Position numbers and translations under genes: made by a program | The notes under the pieces: generated by a model | Seen by the model: the letters and a program-made list of their open reading frames with translations, nothing else | Database searches by the model: none | What the model was told of the DNA's origin: nothing | Shown: piece after piece, positions 35,542 through 46,048 of the stretch | Numbering within the stretch: the first letter of the stretch is position 1 | How the letters are laid out: every line of letters begins with the position of its first letter | Assembly (NCBI GenBank): GCA_016222945.1 | Contig: JACRPY010000003.1 | Span: 23,686 to 87,685, forward strand | Length of the DNA stretch: 64,000 nucleotides | Reading direction: 5' to 3' | From: Methanobacterium sp. | GTDB taxonomy: Archaea; Methanobacteriota; Methanobacteria; Methanobacteriales; Methanobacteriaceae

Positions 35542-37137
35542 TTATTCTTCTGTAAGCATCTTTTTCTTTTCTGTTGGTGTCAAATCTTCCACTATGGATG
35601 CTGGATCTCCTATTCTAAGGATTTTTCCACCTCTCATGAGGGCTGCTCTATCACATACATCCAGTACGAAATCCATATCATGAGATATAATAAGGAAAGT
35701 TTGATTTAACTCGTCTCTCGCCTTTCTTATGGAATCTGTGACCTGTACTCTTGTTATTGGGTCCATTGTTCCAGTAGGTTCATCAAGAATGATAATATTT
35801 GGTTCTTTTATTAGAACCTGGGCTAATGCCACCCGGTGGCGTTCCCCTCCACTTAATTCATCAGGATATTTTTTAAGTAAGCTATCTGCATATTCCTCGT
35901 CAAATCCAACTGCTTTAAGCACGTATAATGCCTTCATTTTTGCAAATTCTGCAGGTAATTCCAGACTAATAGCCTCAGTTAGGTTACCTAATACATTTCT
36001 ATGTGGATAAAGACTGTACTCTTGGTGAAGAATACCCAGATAAGGCTTTACTCTCCCTCTTCCTAAAGGGCCAGATTGAGTCATGTCTACCCAGTCATCT
36101 CCAAGTTTTACGGTAATTTTACCAGTACTTGGTTCTGTTAATCCGTATAAAATTCGTGAAAGAGTTGTTTTTCCTGCTCCACTTAATCCCACAATACCAA
36201 AAATCTCTCCTTCATCAACAACGAGGTCAATACCATCTACAGCCTTTACCACTCCCCTTTCTATAGAAAAGTAGTGTTTTTTGACATTTTCCATTTTGAT
36301 CATTGGGCCGCCAGTCTGGTATTCTGCTCTTTTTTCTGGGAGAGGGACTTGCTCTAAGAATCGTTTTACAACTGCTTCAGGGTCACCTTCATCTACAATC
36401 TCACCCTTTTCAAGCCATATCACATTATCCGAAAGCTTTCTCATTACTTCTGGCCAGTGGGATGTTATAATCATTGTAGTGCCTTTTTCTTTTACACCTT
36501 CAAGCAGTGCGTGGTGTAACAATTCGGCTGTTTTTGGATCAAGTGTCCCTGTTGGTTCATCTGCAAGAAAGATCATAGGTTCCTTTGCAATTTGTCTTGC
36601 AAGCACAACTCTTTGTTTTTCCCCACCACTTAAATCTCGTGCAATATGAGTTATTCTGTGGGTCATTTGAGTCATTTCAAGAAGATCTATAGCTATATAT
36701 GTGCTCTCTTCATCATCATGATTATCAATAGATTTTATTACATTGTCAATTACACTATCATCTTCATAGAGCGCAAATGTACGTTGAAGCATTATTGAAA
36801 TTCTTCTTCTAATTGCTGCAAATACTTTTCTGTCAGTATCCCACAGATCAACACTTCTTGCTTCAAATTCCCCTCCACAAGCACATTTTTGACCCACTCT
36901 TGAAGGTGCATCAACTGAAAGACATTTTGGACATATTGCAATATTATAAATAATTTTACCGCTGTCTGGTTTGTATTCTTTCATTCCACGAAGCATGTTA
37001 ATCAGTACAGACTTTCCAGCACCGCTTCTACCTAAAATACCCAGCACACTGCCCTCATCAATAGTTATATTCAAATCTTTTAAAATGGCAACGCCATTAA
37101 ATGTTTTAGTGACATTTTTTAGTTCTATAAAAGACAT
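35542..37137 (-). CDS. atwA: Methyl-coenzyme M reductase system component A2 (AtwA)
   Basis: 531 residues with two ABC ATPase domains in one chain. Domain 1: Walker [10 protein letters not shown], an inserted zinc-type region (ICPKCLS and [10 protein letters not shown]), signature DLSGGEKQR and Walker [10 protein letters not shown]. Domain 2: [19 protein letters not shown] and IIILDEPTG. There is no membrane domain. AtwA is required for ATP-dependent reductive activation of methyl-coenzyme M reductase, bringing its nickel to Ni(I). AGGTGAT precedes the ATG. The marker 9 and tetrapyrrole genes follow downstream on the same strand. Confidence 0.95.
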   Translation of the reverse strand: MSFIELKNVTKTFNGVAILKDLNITIDEGSVLGILGRSGAGKSVLINMLRGMKEYKPDSGKIIYNIAICPKCLSVDAPSRVGQKCACGGEFEARSVDLWDTDRKVFAAIRRRISIMLQRTFALYEDDSVIDNVIKSIDNHDDEESTYIAIDLLEMTQMTHRITHIARDLSGGEKQRVVLARQIAKEPMIFLADEPTGTLDPKTAELLHHALLEGVKEKGTTMIITSHWPEVMRKLSDNVIWLEKGEIVDEGDPEAVVKRFLEQVPLPEKRAEYQTGGPMIKMENVKKHYFSIERGVVKAVDGIDLVVDEGEIFGIVGLSGAGKTTLSRILYGLTEPSTGKITVKLGDDWVDMTQSGPLGRGRVKPYLGILHQEYSLYPHRNVLGNLTEAISLELPAEFAKMKALYVLKAVGFDEEYADSLLKKYPDELSGGERHRVALAQVLIKEPNIIILDEPTGTMDPITRVQVTDSIRKARDELNQTFLIISHDMDFVLDVCDRAALMRGGKILRIGDPASIVEDLTPTEKKKMLTEE

Positions 37138-37213
37138 GCGATCACCTTTTGAAATAAATTTGAGAATTTTTTATTATAATATAGTATTGAGGTTTATATT
37201 AAATTTTTATAGA

Positions 37214-37951
37214 TCATATCATAGAAAGGTCAAATGGAATATTTCCTTTAAGTGCAGCTCGAGCTATAGATATCCCATCTGCCCCTGCAGAAATCATTTC
37301 ACGCGCAGATTTAAGATCACGGAGTGAATTATTCCCTATCAAAAATATGTTAGTGTTTTCTTTGATAGATTTAATAACATCAAGATCTGCATGATTATAT
37401 CCTGGTTTCATAGCATCTACATGCAGGTAATCAGCACCTGCTTCTTCAACAGCTTTTGCTACTTCAATATCATCCACATTTTCAATATTTGCTCTGATCT
37501 TAACTGAAACTTTGCTATGAGCATTATCAACTATCTTTTTTGTAAAATCATATAATTTTTCAGTTTCATATAAAAGCCCTTGTCCACAGCCAATATCTGT
37601 AATTTCAGGCTGCCTACAATGCGCATTTATTTCTAAAACATCAATATCCGTTATTTTTGATATTTCAATCATAGGATCTGGAGAAACGGATCTTAAATTA
37701 ACTGAAACCATTCCATTCCATGATTTTTTAATCATTTTTGCTTCTTTTTTTATAGAAGACATTATTTCTTCTTCTTTTATATCAAACTCTGATCTGCCTC
37801 TTTGAATAATTTTATGGCCTGCAGCTATGGTTAATTTATCTGCATTATACCCTCCGAGGGTTACCATGTCAAATCCATAAGGAACAAGTTTCTTACAAAA
37901 GTTTCCATCAGTTATTCCCGCCATTGGCGCTAAAACTTCAATAGCATTCAC
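37214..37951 (-). CDS. MJ0144-like TIM-barrel protein related to dihydroorotate dehydrogenase/Dus
   Basis: 245 residues beginning LAPMAGITDGNF, the phosphate- and flavin-binding start shared with dihydrouridine synthases. The core EINAHCRQPEITDIGCGQGL contains the cysteine typical of Dus proteins, and the C-terminal FLIGNNSLRDLKSAREMISA and GADGISIARAALKGN complete the barrel. It is shorter than true Dus and lacks the tRNA-binding domain. In several methanogens this gene neighbours GTP cyclohydrolase III, as here, but no function is established. A GTG start is used, with GTGGA upstream. Confidence 0.75.
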   Translation of the reverse strand: MNAIEVLAPMAGITDGNFCKKLVPYGFDMVTLGGYNADKLTIAAGHKIIQRGRSEFDIKEEEIMSSIKKEAKMIKKSWNGMVSVNLRSVSPDPMIEISKITDIDVLEINAHCRQPEITDIGCGQGLLYETEKLYDFTKKIVDNAHSKVSVKIRANIENVDDIEVAKAVEEAGADYLHVDAMKPGYNHADLDVIKSIKENTNIFLIGNNSLRDLKSAREMISAGADGISIARAALKGNIPFDLSMI

Positions 37952-38024
37952 TCCACATGATCATAAAAAACTTAAATAAACGTAATATCATTAAATATGC
38001 TGATAAAAAATATAGTTATAAATT

Positions 38025-38780
38025 TCACTCTTTCATAACATGGACAAGATCATAGGTAAATCCTCCCCTTATCTCCTCAAGAGCTAGATCTGCCAAATTA
38101 GCAGCTTTTTCAGCAGTTGGAGCTTTCCCTATGCCTGCTTTAAGTGCTATATTTGTCTCATCCTCAATTTCTTCAATTATTTTTAAAATACCTTCCGGTT
38201 TAAGTCCATTACAAGGAGACATGAAGTTATCTCCACCTATAAAGAATAAAAGTGATCCTTTTTCAATTAATTTTTTCATTAAAAAGTGCTGAACCCTATT
38301 TACAATAAAAGAAGTATCATAAGCTGGAATTATATCAGTTAAAGAATCAGTGATTCCATTTATATCAATATGGGCAATTTGAACAAAACTATCTTCTTTA
38401 TTTACAAGACCATCAATAGCTAAAATTTCCTTTCTCTCTTCTTGTTGTGCCCCTCCGTAATTTTGAAGAGCTGCTGTAGCATCTCTTTGAGCTTCATACG
38501 GCGTTTCAGCTGCACCAACACCCATACTCACTGTAATAGGATATCTGTTACCTATTGATTTTTGAATTCTGAGGTGATCCTCTACATCAGTGTTATTAGT
38601 AACTGCAAGCATGTTATCAAAACGAGTGAAAAACACAAGCCCTCCCTTAGCTGCAAATTGCCTTTGAAGGTCAGCGTAAAGTTCTGCTTGTAAAATTTGA
38701 AGGTCTGCTTCGGCCCTTGGAGTCGGAGTGACAGTCCATGGACCATAATTATCAATTTGAATTAAAGTCATTTGTATCAT
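38025..38780 (-). CDS. GTP cyclohydrolase III (ArfA type)
   Basis: 251 residues starting [20 protein letters not shown], the hallmark of archaeal GTP cyclohydrolase III. It contains two GGDEF-like palm domains ([11 protein letters not shown] in the first, [14 protein letters not shown] in the second), which bind metal and GTP. It opens GTP to a formylated pyrimidine, the first step in riboflavin and F420 deazaflavin synthesis. The ATG overlaps the cofD stop by four bases, so it is translationally coupled to F420 synthesis. Confidence 0.94.
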   Translation of the reverse strand: MIQMTLIQIDNYGPWTVTPTPRAEADLQILQAELYADLQRQFAAKGGLVFFTRFDNMLAVTNNTDVEDHLRIQKSIGNRYPITVSMGVGAAETPYEAQRDATAALQNYGGAQQEERKEILAIDGLVNKEDSFVQIAHIDINGITDSLTDIIPAYDTSFIVNRVQHFLMKKLIEKGSLLFFIGGDNFMSPCNGLKPEGILKIIEEIEDETNIALKAGIGKAPTAEKAANLADLALEEIRGGFTYDLVHVMKE

Positions 38781-39682
38781 ACAATTTCACCCAAAATACA
38801 TCTTGCCAACTTTACTTTATCATCAATTGTCTTCATGTTTGTGTTTGTTATAGTGACATTAGATATTAGTTTTTCTATTTCTTTCTCGGATCCCATATCC
38901 TCAACATCTATTATGAACTTGTCTAAAAAATCCTGATAAATTGTTGCTACGCCCTTACTGGATACTTCAAAGCCCATCGCTTCCATAAACTTTGCTGCAG
39001 GACCACTTACTGGTTTTGACCCAATTATAGGAGATACCGCAACAACATAAGCATCTTTAAGGGCTTTTTTAACTCCTTCAATTGAAAGTATAGGTCCTAT
39101 AGATGTTATCGGATTAGAAGGCCCTATTAAAACCATATCCGACGATTCAATAGTATTTATTAAATCTGGAGAAGGTTCAACAGCATTGTAGATTATATCT
39201 TCCACTTCTGGCTCTGCTCTTTTTTCCACCAGAAACTTATGGAAGCTCATTTCTCCTTCGTCTGTTATGATCTTGATATGTGATTGCTCATCACTCATGG
39301 GAACGATCTTGGATTTAATGCCTAAATTCTTTCTTTGGAGGTTAATAACCTTAGAAAGAGCATATTTCCCCATTAAGATTGTTTTCTGGATTTTTATGGC
39401 ACGATCTTTATCTCCGATTCTTAAAATTTCATCATGCCCGATTTTTTTTAAGGTTTCATGAGTTATAAATGTATCATCCTTTATGCCATACCATGTGTCT
39501 TCATTTATCATCCCAGAAAGAGTGTACATCACAGTGTCTACATCTGGTGCTATATAGTTTCCAGATATATATGTATTTTCTACTGTATTTACAATTATAT
39601 TCAGATCATCTGGATCAATTATTTCCAGCATTCCCTGAATTAATTTTGGTGTTCCTGTTCCACCAGAAAGTACTGATATCAT
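38777..39682 (-). CDS. cofD: 2-phospho-L-lactate transferase CofD
   Basis: 301 residues starting [17 protein letters not shown], the conserved nucleotide-phosphate loop of CofD. Further motifs are [20 protein letters not shown] and [16 protein letters not shown]. It transfers phospholactate from its guanylyl-activated form to the deazaflavin F0, giving F420-0. GAGGAG lies before the ATG. It is followed by GTP cyclohydrolase III (ATGA overlap) and preceded by cofE, so the window holds an F420 operon. Confidence 0.96.
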   Translation of the reverse strand: MISVLSGGTGTPKLIQGMLEIIDPDDLNIIVNTVENTYISGNYIAPDVDTVMYTLSGMINEDTWYGIKDDTFITHETLKKIGHDEILRIGDKDRAIKIQKTILMGKYALSKVINLQRKNLGIKSKIVPMSDEQSHIKIITDEGEMSFHKFLVEKRAEPEVEDIIYNAVEPSPDLINTIESSDMVLIGPSNPITSIGPILSIEGVKKALKDAYVVAVSPIIGSKPVSGPAAKFMEAMGFEVSSKGVATIYQDFLDKFIIDVEDMGSEKEIEKLISNVTITNTNMKTIDDKVKLARCILGEIV

Positions 39683-39752
39683 ATAACTCCTCTCTTAAGT
39701 ACCATATATCCCAAAACAGATTTTAATTGCAAAAAATCATATATTATATAGT

Positions 39753-40514
39753 TTATCGGAATACATCATATTCTTTAGGCCTTATTAGATCATTAATGGT
39801 TGCATTCTTATTTTTTAAGTCTTTAATGTAATTTACGCCTTTTATTAAAACTACAGGTATTCCCTCATCTGCTTGACCCATAACAATTGACGCTGCAGAA
39901 GCTAACTCATCTGCAACCGCAATACTTGTGGTTTGAAGCTCCCGACCATATAAATCCTTCTCACATTTTCTATCCCACAACGGATTCATTCCAGAAATTC
40001 CAATTGCTGTCCCAATGGCTCCTTCTCTAAATGCTCTTCCTTGAGTATCAGATATTATAACAACTACCTCTTTATTTGTTGTTTTTTCTATTTTTTCCCT
40101 TATAAAATGAGCACTTTGATCTGGATCATCAGGAATTGGAGTCGCCATACCATTATCAACATTTGATTCATCTATACCTGCATTTGCACAGACAAATCCA
40201 TGTTTTGTCTCAGAAATTATAAAATCAGGCCCTACTTTTAATATTTCATTGGAATTTTTGATGATAGCTTCCACAAGTTTTGGATCTTTCCCTGTTTTTT
40301 GTGCAAGCTCAATTGATTTAGAGCTTGTTTCAATATCATTAAGATTGATTTTATTTCCTTCTGCCTTGGATATTATGGTTTCAGCAATAACAAAAACATC
40401 TTCCTTTTCAACTTTAATTTTGCTTTCAGCCATTGCAGTTAATGTCAAATCTGCAATATCATCCCCTCCTGTTATTATGGGGATGTTTTCAATTCCAATA
40501 ATCCTTATTTCCAT
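39753..40514 (-). CDS. cofE: Coenzyme F420-0:L-glutamate ligase CofE
   Basis: 253 residues with family motifs [40 protein letters not shown] and [18 protein letters not shown]. It adds glutamate residues to F420-0 with GTP and divalent metals. The length is that of the stand-alone archaeal enzyme, without the nitroreductase domain of bacterial FbiB. GGGTGA precedes the ATG. It lies between purO and cofD, all on the minus strand. Confidence 0.96.
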   Translation of the reverse strand: MEIRIIGIENIPIITGGDDIADLTLTAMAESKIKVEKEDVFVIAETIISKAEGNKINLNDIETSSKSIELAQKTGKDPKLVEAIIKNSNEILKVGPDFIISETKHGFVCANAGIDESNVDNGMATPIPDDPDQSAHFIREKIEKTTNKEVVVIISDTQGRAFREGAIGTAIGISGMNPLWDRKCEKDLYGRELQTTSIAVADELASAASIVMGQADEGIPVVLIKGVNYIKDLKNKNATINDLIRPKEYDVFR

Positions 40515-40538
40515 TTATTCACCCAAAAACCGAATAAT

Positions 40539-41141
40539 TTACAAAGAATCTATTTTCCATTCCTTATCTGCAAATGCAGCCACCGAATCTACAGGATTAG
40601 TGAATTCTGAAAATTTTCCACCATCATATATAAATTTAGAAGCGTCTTTTGCATCACTAGAAATAAATTCAACATAATTTGGTTTTATATGTTCATATGT
40701 GGATATGTAACACGCTTCCTGTGGTTTGACCTTTTCTACAATGATTCCTTCATGAGTTACAATTCCAATATATGATTCACCATCTAAAGTTGTAGCTCCT
40801 GCAATTCTAGGAGTGTTAAAGTCGTCTTTTTCATAATCCATAGTAAGTAACGTTAATGCAATTGAATCGCGTATATTCATTCCAGAAGCTATTTTTTCTG
40901 CGATTATATCTGTATGGGAACCATTTGAAACAACTGCAATATCTTCAACAATTTTTATACAATTATAAGCAATATACGGGTTTTTAAAAACATCTGTTTC
41001 ATATCCTTCCTTAGGTATGATAGCTGCCCTATCTTCAAAGGTTTTTACCATCCTATTGGGAAACGATCGGCTTGAAACTCTGTATGCAACAAAATTTCCA
41101 TTATCTGTGCTTCCAACTGCTAATATTCTTCCAAGATACAT
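40539..41141 (-). CDS. purO: Archaeal IMP cyclohydrolase PurO
   Basis: 200 residues beginning [20 protein letters not shown], typical of PurO, with SSRSFPNRM and [14 protein letters not shown] in the substrate pocket. It closes the purine ring by converting FAICAR to IMP, replacing the C-terminal half of bacterial PurH. AGGTGAAAAA precedes the ATG. It is the first gene of the cofE-cofD-GTP cyclohydrolase run, which fits the need of that pathway for GTP. Confidence 0.94.
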   Translation of the reverse strand: MYLGRILAVGSTDNGNFVAYRVSSRSFPNRMVKTFEDRAAIIPKEGYETDVFKNPYIAYNCIKIVEDIAVVSNGSHTDIIAEKIASGMNIRDSIALTLLTMDYEKDDFNTPRIAGATTLDGESYIGIVTHEGIIVEKVKPQEACYISTYEHIKPNYVEFISSDAKDASKFIYDGGKFSEFTNPVDSVAAFADKEWKIDSL

Positions 41142-41168
41142 TTTTTCACCTTTATTTCGTTTATATTG

Positions 41169-41567
41169 TTATGCTGAAGCTCTCACAGCCTTATCTACAG
41201 GGAAACCTGGTGGAGTAGTTATAATAATCTCTCCATTTTTAGGCCTTATGATTATTTCGCCCTCATCAATAACTGTTGTATGAACCGCGATAGCCCCATT
41301 CCTTATATAGCTGGACATATCTTGCCCATTAACTATTACCTTTTTTAAGCCTGCAACAGGTATTAAATAATATTCTGATGGTCCGCTGCTTTGCTGGGAT
41401 ACTTGTGGCTTACCTGACGTGGATTGAGTTTGATCAGCAGCACTAAAGCTACTTGTAACCATTAAAAATATTAAAATTGTGAAAACAACATCAATAAATG
41501 GTACCATATTAAAACGAGGATTATTTTCCCTTAATTTAGTTCTATATTTGTTTACATCCAGCGCCAT
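41169..41567 (-). CDS. ExbD/TolR-type biopolymer transport protein
   Basis: 132 residues with one N-terminal transmembrane helix, RFNMVPFIDVVFTILIFLMV, containing the essential proton-carrying Asp of ExbD/TolR. A Gln/Ser-rich linker (DQTQSTSGKPQVSQQSSGPS) follows, then a soluble domain ending IIRPKNGEIIITTPPGFPVD. ExbD with ExbB uses the proton or sodium gradient to drive an envelope process. Archaea lack an outer membrane, so the target is unclear. The ExbB partner gene lies 43 bases upstream in transcription order. Confidence 0.85.
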   Translation of the reverse strand: MALDVNKYRTKLRENNPRFNMVPFIDVVFTILIFLMVTSSFSAADQTQSTSGKPQVSQQSSGPSEYYLIPVAGLKKVIVNGQDMSSYIRNGAIAVHTTVIDEGEIIIRPKNGEIIITTPPGFPVDKAVRASA

Positions 41568-41610
41568 TTGATAACTCCCATAAAATGGATAAATTTAATT
41601 AATTAACAAT

Positions 41611-42450
41611 TTATTGCATTAATTTACTTTCAACAATCTCTGCTTTGGTATTACATTTTTCCATAAGTATGTTAGGAATACTTTTTTCAAGCATGCTTGG
41701 CTTTAAAGCCACCCATACATTTGCATCTGCATCTTCAACCTTTTTAACCTTAACAATTCCCTCAGATTCTTTTAATGCTTCTACTGCCAGTTCTGGATCA
41801 ATTGTAACCTTTAATCTCATAACTGCCGATCTCCAGTTAGTCATCTTCTTTGCAATCTCTATTTTATCCATTTCATCTTCTATTTTACCAGTTATATAAG
41901 AATGAAGTGGAAGCAATAATATTGCCACCGTAAGTCCTGCTATTGTAGTAATTAAAGCTATATAAATCCCTGCTGCCATTCCTGAAGGGTCAGCACCAAC
42001 GCCAAGAGCTTTAAATGTGTACCACATACCCAGAACTGTTCCAATTAATCCTAAAAGAGGGGCAATTTCAATAACCATTTTAATCGTACCTACTCCCCTG
42101 GTCATTCTTCCCATTTCCACGATGAAAACACGTTCCATAGCATCCTCAACTTCTGTTTTATTTCTGTAACCAATTTTTAAGGCTTCTGAAATGATTTTGG
42201 AGATAGGATTTTGATATTTTCCAATAGAACGCAATGCTTCAAGAGAACCACCCTTTTCCATAGCTTCATGCACCGTTCCCATAATCAAAGGAGGAGAAAC
42301 TTTTGATATTCTACGTAAATATAATATCTTTTCAAATGAGGCTAAAATGCCGTATATGCCTATAATGGTTATTATATAGGTTATAATTCCCCCGCTTTTG
42401 AACATTTCCAGTATTGTGCCAAATGTACTGCTTAAAAATTCATAGATCAT
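41611..42450 (-). CDS. MotA/TolQ/ExbB-type proton channel protein
   Basis: 279 residues with three transmembrane helices (about 15-37, 130-150 and 165-187) and the conserved TolQ/ExbB core: RGVGTIKMVIEIAPLLGLIG then TVLGMWYTFKALG. The conserved Pro and Thr of the helix-2/helix-3 regions are in APLLGLIGTVLG and LITTIAGLTVA. The C-terminal 80 residues are soluble and include a DUF-like VKKVEDADANVWVALKPSML stretch not typical of bacterial ExbB. It forms the stator with the ExbD-type protein encoded next. Confidence 0.87.
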   Translation of the reverse strand: MIYEFLSSTFGTILEMFKSGGIITYIITIIGIYGILASFEKILYLRRISKVSPPLIMGTVHEAMEKGGSLEALRSIGKYQNPISKIISEALKIGYRNKTEVEDAMERVFIVEMGRMTRGVGTIKMVIEIAPLLGLIGTVLGMWYTFKALGVGADPSGMAAGIYIALITTIAGLTVAILLLPLHSYITGKIEDEMDKIEIAKKMTNWRSAVMRLKVTIDPELAVEALKESEGIVKVKKVEDADANVWVALKPSMLEKSIPNILMEKCNTKAEIVESKLMQ

Positions 42451-42542
42451 TGTATCATGTCCTGAAGGGTTCTATATAAAAAAATACTTTATCATTGTAA
42501 TATCTATATGATTTTTTTATTGTTATTTAAGTTATATTATAG

Positions 42543-43154
42543 TTACTTACGGTTCTTTTGTACTGTTGCCCATGAACGTCTGACAAAATCAGGTAAGTTT
42601 TCATAAGAGAATCTCTTTAAAAATGCAATTGTCTTTGGATCACTTGGATATCCTGATCCTATGTCCTTGTATTCTTTTTTTAATTTTTCAATTTCCATGT
42701 CACGTTCAACTTTAGCAATTATAGATGCTGCTGCTACAATTGGGAACTTATCTTCGGCCTTGTGTTCAGCAATTACCTTAAGGCCATCTCTAAAATTCTC
42801 CATTTCGTCTCGAAATCTTTGAGGCTTAACATCAATACAATCAATATAGGCTACATCAGGGTTACAGAGGCCTATGACTTTTTTTATAGCGATTTTTTCT
42901 ATTTCATTTAAATTAATGTTTTTAGATCTTAAATTATCTATATCATGAGCTTGTATATGGACAGTGTGGCATTCAGCTATTTTATTTATTCTTCGGGCCA
43001 TTACTTTCCTTCTTCCAGGAGTTAATCGCTTGGAATCTTTTAGTTGAAGTTTTTCAAGCTTTTCAAGCTTTTCTTCTTCAACTGCAACTCCTCCTACTAC
43101 AAGAGGTCCAATTACAGGTCCTCTTCCTGCCTCATCTATGCCTACAATCTTCAT
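42543..43154 (-). CDS. rnhB: Ribonuclease HII
   Basis: 203 residues. The first active-site motif is VGIDEAGRGPVIGPLVVGG (Asp5 and Glu6), the third carboxylate lies in VAYIDCIDVKP, and the YPSDPKTIAFLKRF tail is that of archaeal RNase HII. It removes RNA primers and single ribonucleotides from DNA. It lies between the ExbB-type and MreB-like genes on the same strand. Start MKIVGIDEAGRG leaves no room for an earlier codon. Confidence 0.95.
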   Translation of the reverse strand: MKIVGIDEAGRGPVIGPLVVGGVAVEEEKLEKLEKLQLKDSKRLTPGRRKVMARRINKIAECHTVHIQAHDIDNLRSKNINLNEIEKIAIKKVIGLCNPDVAYIDCIDVKPQRFRDEMENFRDGLKVIAEHKAEDKFPIVAAASIIAKVERDMEIEKLKKEYKDIGSGYPSDPKTIAFLKRFSYENLPDFVRRSWATVQKNRK

Positions 43155-43216
43155 TTTGTTTTAGATAATGGTTTTATTAAAAATAAAAAAAGAGTTTTTA
43201 AAAAATAAGTTGTGGT

Positions 43217-44290
43217 TTATTTCATTGCTTTTAAACGCACTTCTGGTTCAAGTGCCCTTGGTTCTGCAGCCACAATAGCAGTTCCTTTTGCAACAACTGT
43301 CATTGGATCGTCTGAAATCTCAACAGGAACTCCTACTTCCTCAAATATCCGTTCTTTCAATCCGTTAAGTTGTGATGTTCCACCAACAACTACAGTTTCC
43401 CTATAAACTCCAGATATAAGTTCAGGAGACATTCTTTCAAGTATAACTGCTAATGCTTCTGATAATTTAGCTATTACTTCTTCTGCTGCGTCTGCAACTA
43501 ATTGTGAGTCTATTTCTACTTCTTTAGGTTTGTTGGTTTCCATATCTTTCCCAATTACAGTTGTTTTATTAATTTCCATATCTGATTGAGAATGCACCAT
43601 TCCTACCTGTATTTTAGCTTTTTCAGCTTCATGAAGTCCTATTTCAACATTGTACTTTTCTTTAACTTTATCTACAATGTTATCATCAATATTATCTCCA
43701 CCAAGTCTTATTGTCTCGATGTCAGTAATTCCACCAAGAGAAATAACCACAATATCACTTGATCCAGCACCAATATCAATCACCATAGTACCTGATGCTT
43801 CTGCAATTGGTAATCCTGCACCTATTGCTGCTGCAAGCCCTTCACTTATAACTAAAACATAACTTGCCCCTGCTTTTCTGCCTATCTCTTCAACAGCATT
43901 CTTTTCAACTTCTGAAGCATCCCCTGGAATACCGATTACTATCCGATCAATATGCCCCATAGATTCTCCTGCGCCTTTATCCATAGCATATATCAAAAGA
44001 GCTTCTGCTTGAGCTACACTTTCAATAACTCCTTTCCTTAGAGGCCTTACAGCAATAATATCTTCAGGTGTTCTTCCAAGCATAGACTTAGCATCTTCAC
44101 CTACTGCAAGTACATATGATGAGTCTTCTTTCTTAACTGCCACTACAGAAGGTATTTTATACAGATCAAATTTATCTCCTGATGGTTTTGCGACAACTGT
44201 GTTAAGTGTACCTAAATCAATTCCCAATGTATTTGTCATTTTTTCCTTTATTACTTCTTTTTCTTCTTTCTTTTTTCCAAAAAGATTCAT
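43217..44290 (-). CDS. MreB-like actin-family protein
   Basis: 357 residues with actin-fold phosphate loops: LGIDLGTLNTVVA (phosphate 1), GTMVIDIGAGSSDIVVISLG (phosphate 2) and VVVGGTSQLNGLKERIFEEV (adenosine motif). The connecting PSVVAVKK and GKDAKSMLGRTPEDI-like segments match MreB more than Hsp70. The first 17 residues, NLFGKKKEEKEVIKEK, are an extra charged tail that could bind membrane or partner. MreB in Methanobacteriales goes with rod shape and pseudomurein walls. AGGAGG precedes the ATG; an unknown gene ends two bases upstream. Confidence 0.85.
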   Translation of the reverse strand: MNLFGKKKEEKEVIKEKMTNTLGIDLGTLNTVVAKPSGDKFDLYKIPSVVAVKKEDSSYVLAVGEDAKSMLGRTPEDIIAVRPLRKGVIESVAQAEALLIYAMDKGAGESMGHIDRIVIGIPGDASEVEKNAVEEIGRKAGASYVLVISEGLAAAIGAGLPIAEASGTMVIDIGAGSSDIVVISLGGITDIETIRLGGDNIDDNIVDKVKEKYNVEIGLHEAEKAKIQVGMVHSQSDMEINKTTVIGKDMETNKPKEVEIDSQLVADAAEEVIAKLSEALAVILERMSPELISGVYRETVVVGGTSQLNGLKERIFEEVGVPVEISDDPMTVVAKGTAIVAAEPRALEPEVRLKAMK

Positions 44291-44291
44291 A

Positions 44292-44921
44292 TTATTCCTC
44301 CTTTAAAATTTCCTTAAATCTTATTACGAATATTTTGTTTGAATTTGCAATTTCTTTGATCTTCTCTTTATATTCTTCACTTGTTGATAATAAAACTGTT
44401 GATAATGCCACGTCTGCCATTTTAAATAATGGATCAACGATATTTCGGATAAAATTAGGCAACCATCGAGTTATATAAACATCAGATTCTACAAAACCAG
44501 TTGTCTTATCTTCTAAAAGAAATGATGCCTTAACTGTGCTTTTCTCAACATCGCCTAAAAACTTCTTAATATTATCTTCAGGTCCCACAATTAGCATGAG
44601 ATCAGATTCTTCCTCAACATAATAAGGTGCTATTTTAAGGTACGCACCACCGTTTTCTTTAGATATTAAACTCAAATCTCGTATTTTATCTGTTTCACCA
44701 TAAAGCATTATAAAATCAGACGTTTTGGTTACAAATGACTCTCTAGTAATTATGTGTTCTCTGCAAAGTATTTTAACTCTTTCTTTATCAAGTATTGCTT
44801 CATATGCAATGGTGTTTACCATTTCTTCATTACCGGCTATTACACACCATATTTCATCTGAATCCTGCATCGTAGATACTTTTGCAGCTTGTCTCAACGT
44901 TTTAATTTTATTTTCTATCAT
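44292..44921 (-). CDS. Unknown protein encoded directly before mreB
   Basis: About 209 residues. I do not recognise the family. A repeated element can be seen: segments such as EIWCVIAGNEEMVNTIAYEA and LMLIVGPEDNIKKFLGDVEK look like alternating strands and helices of a small alpha/beta domain. There is no signal peptide or transmembrane helix, although LPNFIRNIVDPLFKMADVAL is amphipathic. It ends two bases before mreB and is surely co-transcribed, so a role in the MreB system (anchor or regulator) is plausible. Start ATG at 44921, with GCGTGGT upstream. Confidence 0.6.
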   Translation of the reverse strand: MIENKIKTLRQAAKVSTMQDSDEIWCVIAGNEEMVNTIAYEAILDKERVKILCREHIITRESFVTKTSDFIMLYGETDKIRDLSLISKENGGAYLKIAPYYVEEESDLMLIVGPEDNIKKFLGDVEKSTVKASFLLEDKTTGFVESDVYITRWLPNFIRNIVDPLFKMADVALSTVLLSTSEEYKEKIKEIANSNKIFVIRFKEILKEE

Positions 44922-44930
44922 TAATACCAC

Positions 44931-45370
44931 GCCTTCTTTTCATGGTAGAATTCAATTTATCAAAATTTTAACATGAATAATTTATTAGATATTTGATTAT
45001 TTATTTTAGTTGAATTGTATACACTATAAATTTACTTATATTAAGTATAAAATTAATTATATTTTAATTAGATATTCTAAAGTATATTATGACAATATAA
45101 TATTGGTATAATTAATAAACTTTTATAAATTGATAGAATAGGTATATATGCATTAATATCTTAATGTGTTTAACTAATTAAGTTTTTTGACAAAATAATG
45201 TATGTTTATTCATTATTTTATAATATTAAGCAAAAACAGCTTTAATATTAAAATTTAATTCAAAATAGTACGATAAATAATAAAGAGTAATATAAAAAAA
45301 TTTTAAAGTCAATCAATTGTATACATAATATTGATTCAAATTTAATTGATTATTAGAATATGAGGTTCAT
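44931..45370. other. Very AT-rich divergent intergenic region
   Basis: This 440-base stretch separates the leftward mreB unit from the rightward lipid genes and should hold both promoters. It has many A/T runs and two GTATAC-containing inverted motifs (around 45017 and 45318). I see no gene, RNA, hairpin string or sulfur operator in it. Confidence 0.5.
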
Positions 45371-46048
45371 ATGTTCGTTAAAGGAACTTTAAAAAAAGCA
45401 GGCATATTATTAACATTAGCAGTTTTACCATTCCTGTTTGGATACTTTCTACTGAGTTTCATTATTTTTTCAGCTATTGCATTCCTTATGCAATTTTTCA
45501 GAGACCCGAAACGTAAAGTACCAACAGAAAAAGGAGCTGTAGTAGCTCCTGCCGATGGGAGAATACTAAAGGGAAAAATTGATAAAATCGAAATAGTTGA
45601 ACACGACGACCCTTTAATGGAACAAATAATCGATGAAGGAGAAAAAGGAATTCGCGTAAGCACGTTCATGTCTCCTTTTGATGTTCATGTAAACCGATCA
45701 CCTATTTCTGGGAAAATTATAGAAACAAAATATCATCCCGGGAAATTTAAAATGGCTTTTGGAGATATTGAAACAGAAAATGAAAAAAATTTAATAGTTA
45801 TTGAATCTGAATATGGAAAATTTGGTGTTATCCAAATTGCAGGATTTATTGCACGACGTATAGTTCAATACGTCAAAATAGGTGATGAAGTAAAAGTAGG
45901 AGACCGACTCGGAATGATAAAATTTGGATCAAGAGTAGATCTAATATTGCCTTGCAAGAACAGTAAATTACTGGTTAAAGAAGGACAAAAACCAAAAGCT
46001 GCAGAAACTATAATTGCAATAATGGCAGAGGATAAAACAAACCCGTGA
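45371..46048 (+). CDS. asd: Archaetidylserine decarboxylase proenzyme
   Basis: 225 residues of the short phosphatidylserine decarboxylase type. Two N-terminal hydrophobic segments (AGILLTLAVLPFLFGYFLLS and following) are followed by FFRDPKRKVP, VVAPADGRI, STFMSPFDVHVNRSPISG and the self-cleavage site FGSRVDL. There the chain splits between Gly and Ser to make the pyruvoyl cofactor. It forms archaetidylethanolamine from archaetidylserine. GAGGTTC precedes the ATG. The synthase for its substrate is encoded next, 215 bases downstream. Confidence 0.93.
   Translation: MFVKGTLKKAGILLTLAVLPFLFGYFLLSFIIFSAIAFLMQFFRDPKRKVPTEKGAVVAPADGRILKGKIDKIEIVEHDDPLMEQIIDEGEKGIRVSTFMSPFDVHVNRSPISGKIIETKYHPGKFKMAFGDIETENEKNLIVIESEYGKFGVIQIAGFIARRIVQYVKIGDEVKVGDRLGMIKFGSRVDLILPCKNSKLLVKEGQKPKAAETIIAIMAEDKTNP

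Noticed and set aside
35133..35555. Open plus-strand frames of 65-93 codons across hairpin-string locus D
   Set aside because: They consist of palindromic A/T-rich hairpins, overlap the start of the marker 9 gene, and have no ribosome-binding site or protein-like composition.
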